Below, piece by piece: positions 7,330 to 11,970 of a DNA stretch of 11,970 bases. Below the pieces are notes generated by a model that searched no databases, had not been told where the DNA came from, and worked only from the letters and a program-made list of their open reading frames with translations. Both the position numbers and the translations under genes were made by a program. The DNA is from Ilumatobacteraceae bacterium (GTDB lineage Bacteria; Actinomycetota; Acidimicrobiia; Acidimicrobiales; Ilumatobacteraceae). How positions within the stretch are numbered: the stretch's first letter is position 1; each line of letters opens with the position of its first letter. The DNA lies in contig JAHRVJ010000138.1 in assembly GCA_019090765.1 (NCBI GenBank), positions 1-11,970 on the forward strand, read 5' to 3'.

Positions 7330-9429
7330 ATGCGTGTGTTATGGGTGGTGAAGGGTCTCGGGCCAGGTGGTGCCGAACGGCTATTGGTCGCCGCGGCAAG
7401 CGTTCATGCTGAAGATCGATTCGACATCGAGTGCGCCTATGTTTTGCCATGGAAGGACCATTTGGCAGGTGAACTTGAGTCGGCAGGCGTAAAGACTCAC
7501 TGTCTGAGCAAGCGCCGCAGCGACCCGCTGTGGCCGATAAACCTCGCACGACTAATTCGCTCTGGAAATTTTGACGTCGTACATATCCATTCACCGTTAC
7601 CAGGGTCGGTCGCGAGGATTGCCGCCCGCACAATGCGTGCCGCAAACCGCCCCGCGTTAATCAGCACCGAGCACAACCGGTGGGAGACGCATCGGCTGCC
7701 GACGCGCTTTGCGAATCGGCTTACGAGCCGGTGGGACGCGGCTTCCTTTGCGGTGACCGATGAGGTGCGCGACTCCTTAAGCGGCCCCGCTGCTGCTCAC
7801 GCGGTCACGCTCCGCCACGGCATCAACCTTGAGCAAGTGAGCGCCGAAGTTCAGCATCGTGGCGAGATCCGCGAAGAACTCGGACTTACTGTCGACGATT
7901 TCGTCGTTGGGACAGTGGCCAACTTCCGGCCTCAGAAGGACTATCCGAACTTGCTGGGAGCGATTCGGCTGCTGGCCGATCGAGATGTGCCAGTACGTGT
8001 GGTGGCAGTGGGGCAAGGTCCACAAGAGGAAGAGATTCGAGCACTCGCGCACGAACTTGGACTCCGAAACCGACTGATACTCACGGGTTTTCGCGCCGAT
8101 GCAGTTCGGGTGATGGCGGCCTGTGATGCATTCGTGCTGGCGTCGAAGTGGGAGGGGCTCCCAGTGGCTGTGATGGAGGCGCTCGCTCTTGGCCTGCCGA
8201 TTGTCGCCAGCAATGTCGGTGGTATGGCTGAGGAACTAACCGACGGCATCGATGCGCTACTTGTTCCGCCTGGCGACTCTGGTGCGTTAGCTGTGGCGAT
8301 CGAGCGTGTCGTCACCGACGAGTCATTGTGTAACAAGCTTGGCAAAGCCTCCCTCGGCCGGGCGCCCGAATTCGGAGCGGCACGCGCCGAGGGCGAGATC
8401 GAAGCCGCCTACGAGCGAGTTGCCTCTCCATCGGAAGTCCAGTCCGCTCCGGCACCGACGCGGCCACGCCGGACTGTGGCCGTCGAGACAGAGATTCGTG
8501 AAGCGCAGCCCGAGGACCGGGATGCGATAATCAACTTGCTTCGTCGATCGCTTGGGAGCGATGGTGACCAGCGTTACCCGGAGCTGTTTGCTTGGAAGCA
8601 CGACCACAACCGGTTCGGCCCGTCGCCGATGTGGGTTGCCACAGACAATGATCGGGTAGTCGCCTTTAGGGCACTGATGCGGTGGGAGTTTCTACGTGGG
8701 GGTCAGGTGCTCAGGGCCGTTCGCGCGGTCGACACCGCAACGGATCCCGACTACCAGGGCCAAGGTCTATTTCGTCGGTTGACGATGCACGGGCTCGAAG
8801 CAGTGCATGCCGATGGCGTTGACTTCGTTTTCAATACCCCCAATAGTCAGAGCCTTCCGGGCTACCTCAAGATGGGCTGGCGCGAGGTCGGCCAGCTCCC
8901 AGCTGCGGTGAGATTTGCTGGGCCCGGCGGAGCCGTTCAAGCGGTGTGTTCGCGAGAGCCAGCCAATCGCTGGTCGACAGAGTTAGACCTTGGGTCACAA
9001 GTGCTCGACTGGCTCGCGGCCGAGGGCGTTGCCGGCCGCTCTGTGCTGCCAGCCGACGTTCGCGAGATTGCCACCAACACCGATGCCGACTACCTGGCCT
9101 GGAGGTTCGGCACTCCGCTACTTGGGTATCGCGTCGTCGACGATGGCGATAGTGCAGTGATCGTTAGGGCGCGAATGCGTGGAACTGCCAAAGAGCTGGC
9201 TGTCGTTGCCGAATTCGGCGATCTGAACGGTGCTCAACGGCTCGCGGCCAAGACTGCCAGCGAAGCTGGCTGTAGCTACGCCATCCGTATTGGTCGCCGC
9301 AACCTACTCACTGGATATCTCGGGCTTCCCGGCGGTGGCCCGACGCTCACGTGGCGAGCAGTCAATGATCAAGGCTTTCCTCCGCTAGCGAATTGGGCGC
9401 TCAGCCTGGGCGATATCGAGCTCTTTTGA
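7330..9429 (+). CDS. Bifunctional fusion: GT4 glycosyltransferase - GNAT acyltransferase
   Basis: 699 aa in one open frame. Residues 1-365 are a GT-B fold, family 4 glycosyltransferase: GLGPGGAERLL near the N-terminus, FDVVHIHSPLPGS, a linker-side VGTVANFRPQKDYP, and the E-x7-E motif EGLPVAVME with Glu275 and Glu283. A linker rich in Pro, Ala and Ser (about 368-384) joins a GNAT domain (about 386-699) with the acetyl-CoA-binding stretch DPDYQGQGLFRRL (472-484) and NTPNSQSLPGYLKMGW. The first half should retain a sugar from a nucleotide donor onto a glycan or lipid acceptor; the second should transfer an acyl group, perhaps to the same sugar or acceptor. The fusion ties glycosylation and acylation to one polypeptide, probably at the inner membrane face. 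It diverges from the epimerase and precedes an ABC exporter. Acceptor and donor are unknown. Confidence 0.9.
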   Translation: MRVLWVVKGLGPGGAERLLVAAASVHAEDRFDIECAYVLPWKDHLAGELESAGVKTHCLSKRRSDPLWPINLARLIRSGNFDVVHIHSPLPGSVARIAARTMRAANRPALISTEHNRWETHRLPTRFANRLTSRWDAASFAVTDEVRDSLSGPAAAHAVTLRHGINLEQVSAEVQHRGEIREELGLTVDDFVVGTVANFRPQKDYPNLLGAIRLLADRDVPVRVVAVGQGPQEEEIRALAHELGLRNRLILTGFRADAVRVMAACDAFVLASKWEGLPVAVMEALALGLPIVASNVGGMAEELTDGIDALLVPPGDSGALAVAIERVVTDESLCNKLGKASLGRAPEFGAARAEGEIEAAYERVASPSEVQSAPAPTRPRRTVAVETEIREAQPEDRDAIINLLRRSLGSDGDQRYPELFAWKHDHNRFGPSPMWVATDNDRVVAFRALMRWEFLRGGQVLRAVRAVDTATDPDYQGQGLFRRLTMHGLEAVHADGVDFVFNTPNSQSLPGYLKMGWREVGQLPAAVRFAGPGGAVQAVCSREPANRWSTELDLGSQVLDWLAAEGVAGRSVLPADVREIATNTDADYLAWRFGTPLLGYRVVDDGDSAVIVRARMRGTAKELAVVAEFGDLNGAQRLAAKTASEAGCSYAIRIGRRNLLTGYLGLPGGGPTLTWRAVNDQGFPPLANWALSLGDIELF

Positions 9430-9434
9430 CTCCA

Positions 9435-9480
9435 CCCTCTTTCATGAGGGGGATCTAAACCGGCGCCCGCGGTTTGTTGT
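9435..9480 (+). terminator. Two small hairpins after the glycosyltransferase-GNAT gene, possible terminator
   Basis: Six bases after the stop codon, CCCTC (9435-9439) pairs with GAGGG (9446-9450) across a 6-nt loop. A second hairpin, AAACCG (9457-9462) with CGGTTT (9470-9475), has a 7-nt loop and is followed by the T-rich GTTGTCTT. Both stems are short and the T tract is broken, so termination efficiency is doubtful. Their position between the stop at 9429 and the next start (9531 or 9579) is suitable. Confidence 0.35.
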
Positions 9481-9530
9481 CTTGGTGCACTCGCCTGTTC
9501 GGATCCCGTTAATATGGGTCGCTTGATCAA

Positions 9531-11363
9531 GTGCGCGCGATCGGTATCCATGCAGGCGGCGGAGATGATGGTTTCCTGATGGTCGAATCGTCGACCGCCG
9601 CCGAACCGCTACCGGACGCGCCCCGAATCGCGCAACTGATGCGCGAACGATCATGGCGCCTGGCCGCAGTTGCGGCAGCCGGGTTTATTGGAGGTATCTC
9701 TGAGGCGCTCTTCCTGGTCATGATTGTCAGGGTCATTACGTCAATCACCGAGGAGGAAGATGAGTTACAACTGGTTGGTGACTATGCCATCGACCGACCC
9801 GAGGCGTTGTACTTCGCGGCGGGGTCCCTCGTCCTACGTCTGATCATGGCGGTCATCGCACACCAACAGTCAGCGCGGCTGGCCAACGAGATGGTGGCCG
9901 ATACGCGATCACGGCTGTTGCGGGCATATTTTGGTGCCGACTGGGCGACCCAAGATCAGGAACCATCCGGTGCGCTGCAGGACTACGTGACGTCCTACTC
10001 GCTGAATATTGCGACCTATCTAAAGGCGCTAACTTGGTTCATCGTCAGCTCCGCGACCCTGATCGCGATGCTTGCTTTGGCGCTGCTGCTCGACCCGCTC
10101 GGAGCCATCTCGCTCGTCGTAACGATTGGGGTGCTCGGAGCGCTGCTGCGCCCACTGCGGGCGGCCATCTCCCGGAGATCGTTGAGGGCCAATGCGGCGA
10201 GGATGGAGCTGGCCAACAAAGTTAGTGAATACTCGCCGCTCGCGCTCGAGTTTCGGGTGTTCAACGTTGAGGACACGGCGGATTCACAGCTCGACGCTCT
10301 AACTGAAACGAGTCGGCGGGAGAGCGTTCGATTTCAGTTCCTCCAGGGCCTAGCCACGCCCATCTATTCGGTGTTGGCGTACGCGGCGTTGCTTGGCGCG
10401 GTCATCGTCATGTCACAAATCAACGTCGATGAGGTGTCGGCGCTGGCAGCGGTCATGTTGCTTGTTCTCCGCTCGCTGACATACGGCCAGGCAGTGCAGA
10501 GCGCGCTCAGTGCGATGTCGGCTAGTCGGCCGGTAGCCGATGAACTGCTTGAGAAGGTTGCGGCGCTTGAGCTTGCCGAGCACACCGCTGGAACTGTTCA
10601 GACCAACGAGCTCCGTAGTATCCAGGCTCGCGGTGTTGGCTTTGCGTACGCGGACGAGTCGGCCGTGTTGTTCGACATCGACTTCGAGATCAAACGTCAC
10701 GAGGTCATTGGCATTGTGGGGCCCTCTGGCAGCGGCAAGTCAACCCTGGTTCAGCTGTTGCTGGGACTGAGGAATCCGACTACCGGGTCGATCTTGGCCG
10801 ATGGTGTTGATGTGCGCGCCATCGATCCTGAAAACTGGTCGAGACAAGTCACGTTCGTACCACAGTCTCCGGGGTTTCTGTCGGGCACCGTCCGCGACAA
10901 TATTCGCTTCCTACGCGACTGGGTCACCGATGACGACTTGCGGGACGCTGCTCGTCGGGCGAACTTGCTTACCGAAATGGAGCAGGGTCCGCATGGGCTT
11001 GATCGCGATGTCGGTGAAAGGGGAGGACAACTGAGTGGTGGCCAACAGCAACGGGTGTCGATAGCTCGCGCATTGGTCGAATCCCCTCAACTGATTATTC
11101 TCGACGAGCCGACCAGCGCGCTCGATGCCCTTAGTGAGCACCTCCTCGGGGAAACACTGCGTGAACTACGCGATCAGATGGCGGTGCTGATCGTCGCTCA
11201 TAGGCTGACGACTCTCGAGATTTGCGACCGGATCATGGTGGTCCAAGATGGCCGGATCGTCGATTTCGACACCCCCGCAAACTTGGCGATCAACAGTGAT
11301 TTCTATCGCGAAGCGCTTGAGTTGTCGGGGTTGAGCGCTCCGGGGACCTCCGCCGAACCTTGA
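9531..11363 (+). CDS. ABC exporter, fused transmembrane and ATPase domains (type IV, MsbA-like)
   Basis: 610 aa from GTG 9531; an in-frame ATG at 9579 (residue 17) is equally possible and would drop a Gly/Asp-rich leader. GGAG at 9561-9564 lies 14 nt before that ATG, and TAATAT at 9510-9515 is a weak -10 candidate. About residues 40-350 form the membrane domain with several hydrophobic segments. The ATPase half has Walker A GPSGSGKS (397-404), Q-loop VPQSPGF, signature LSGGQQQR (501-508), Walker B LIILDEP (521-527) and H-loop His557, so it looks catalytically complete. As a half-transporter it should work as a dimer, exporting lipid-linked glycan, glycolipid or the assembly-line product; the cargo is not readable. 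It follows the glycosyltransferase fusion in the same direction, about 100 bp away, and converges on the deacetylase. Confidence 0.94.
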   Translation: MRAIGIHAGGGDDGFLMVESSTAAEPLPDAPRIAQLMRERSWRLAAVAAAGFIGGISEALFLVMIVRVITSITEEEDELQLVGDYAIDRPEALYFAAGSLVLRLIMAVIAHQQSARLANEMVADTRSRLLRAYFGADWATQDQEPSGALQDYVTSYSLNIATYLKALTWFIVSSATLIAMLALALLLDPLGAISLVVTIGVLGALLRPLRAAISRRSLRANAARMELANKVSEYSPLALEFRVFNVEDTADSQLDALTETSRRESVRFQFLQGLATPIYSVLAYAALLGAVIVMSQINVDEVSALAAVMLLVLRSLTYGQAVQSALSAMSASRPVADELLEKVAALELAEHTAGTVQTNELRSIQARGVGFAYADESAVLFDIDFEIKRHEVIGIVGPSGSGKSTLVQLLLGLRNPTTGSILADGVDVRAIDPENWSRQVTFVPQSPGFLSGTVRDNIRFLRDWVTDDDLRDAARRANLLTEMEQGPHGLDRDVGERGGQLSGGQQQRVSIARALVESPQLIILDEPTSALDALSEHLLGETLRELRDQMAVLIVAHRLTTLEICDRIMVVQDGRIVDFDTPANLAINSDFYREALELSGLSAPGTSAEP

Positions 11364-11406
11364 GCTGACATCCGAGGATGCTATGGATGATCGCCCGATG
11401 GACGAC

Positions 11407-11970
11407 TCATAGACCACTTGCGATACCGAACACGGTCGGGTGACCACCTGATGCCACGGCTCTCAGACGGGAGATGTTGGCATCAGAATCAATTCGCAAT
11501 CGAGAAACTCGAAGGGGATCGCAGTCATCAATCGCAGACAGGCGGTGGTCGAACAACAGTGCCAGGTCGTAGCCCAGGTCGCGGAGCGTTCCCTCGCTGA
11601 TCTCCGTCCAGTCTCCGTTCGGATACGCAAAAAGGCGTGTCGTGTCGAAGGCTCCGAAGGCTTGCAGCCAATCGTCGGTTTCTTTGATCTGCCGTCGTTG
11701 TTCGGCACGGTCGCAGCGGTCCAGGCACGGGTGGTCCCAGGTGTGATTACCAATCTCCATTCCGTTGGAGTGCCAGTGCCTCAGCTGATCTAGATTCGCT
11801 GGACCCGGCGATCGAAGTACTGAGTGCCTGGTAAGGAACGTTTCGGCTTCAGCGACAGCCATTCTTCGATTGGGATCAGGTAGCGACTTCAAGTGGTGGA
11901 GCAAGTCAACCCGGTCAATATTCGAAAGCACCCAGCCCAGATCACTCGCCCTGGACACCACGTCCCACCA
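11407..11970 (-). CDS. Polysaccharide deacetylase (NodB/CE4 family), partial at right edge
   Basis: The minus-strand frame is open from the right window edge to TGA at 11409-11407. A GTG at 11961 is in frame but upstream codons (Trp-Trp-Asp) also read on, and the expected first catalytic motif (TFDDG-like) is absent, so the N-terminus almost certainly lies outside. Visible hallmarks are GMEIGNHTWDHPCL, with the metal-binding His pair of the H-x3-H motif, and LFAYPNGDW, the later conserved substrate-groove motif. CE4 enzymes remove N- or O-acetyl groups from glycans using a divalent metal. Here it may trim acetylated sugars of the glycan made by the neighbouring genes, perhaps opposing the GNAT domain. 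Its stop is 43 bp from the exporter's stop, in convergent orientation. The substrate is unknown. Confidence 0.88.
   Translation of the reverse strand, partial: WWDVVSRASDLGWVLSNIDRVDLLHHLKSLPDPNRRMAVAEAETFLTRHSVLRSPGPANLDQLRHWHSNGMEIGNHTWDHPCLDRCDRAEQRRQIKETDDWLQAFGAFDTTRLFAYPNGDWTEISEGTLRDLGYDLALLFDHRLSAIDDCDPLRVSRLRIDSDANISRLRAVASGGHPTVFGIASGL

Noticed and set aside
11364..11406. CATCC (11369-11373) and GGATG (11385-11389) inverted repeat between the convergent exporter and deacetylase genes
   Set aside because: The stem is 5 bp with an 11-nt loop and no T tract; it could be chance.

Overview
The window comes from a bacterium of moderately high GC content (by eye roughly 58-62%). GTG starts and TANNNT boxes 7-8 nt before several ATGs suggest an actinobacterium, but nothing here proves a genus. 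It holds the edge of a hybrid polyketide/nonribosomal-peptide gene cluster on the left and a sugar/polysaccharide locus on the right.

Left part (1-6297). A polyketide synthase gene on the minus strand enters at its start codon (613) and runs off the left edge; only its ketosynthase N-terminus with the active-site cysteine is visible. Ninety-eight bases away, on the plus strand, a single-module nonribosomal peptide synthetase (712-6297) begins. Its adenylation domain is interrupted twice: a luciferase-like flavin monooxygenase sits between motifs A4 and A5, and an N-methyltransferase-type domain between A8 and A9/A10. The reconstructed substrate code (D-I-L-Q-L-G-M-I-W-K) is one residue from the glycine code as I remember it. 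The module therefore probably loads glycine, oxidises it (alpha carbon is the best guess), methylates it, and either ends a chain as an amide (myxothiazol MtaG logic) or passes an oxidised/methylated glycine to a ketosynthase (pederin-like logic). The basic C-terminal tail, the lack of a thioesterase and the divergent KS gene favour hand-off in trans. The gap between the two genes carries a nested dyad symmetry that looks like a shared operator.

Right part (6343-11970). A sugar-nucleotide epimerase (minus) converges on the NRPS. It diverges from a 699-aa fusion of a GT4 glycosyltransferase with a GNAT acetyltransferase (plus), with only 42 bp between the start codons. An ABC exporter (plus) follows, then a polysaccharide deacetylase (minus) that enters from the right edge. 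Together these suggest making, acylating or deacetylating, and exporting a surface glycan or glycoconjugate. Whether they belong to the biosynthetic cluster or are simply neighbours cannot be settled from the window.

No tRNA, rRNA, CRISPR array, insertion sequence or integrase was seen. All non-coding gaps are about 100 bp or shorter.
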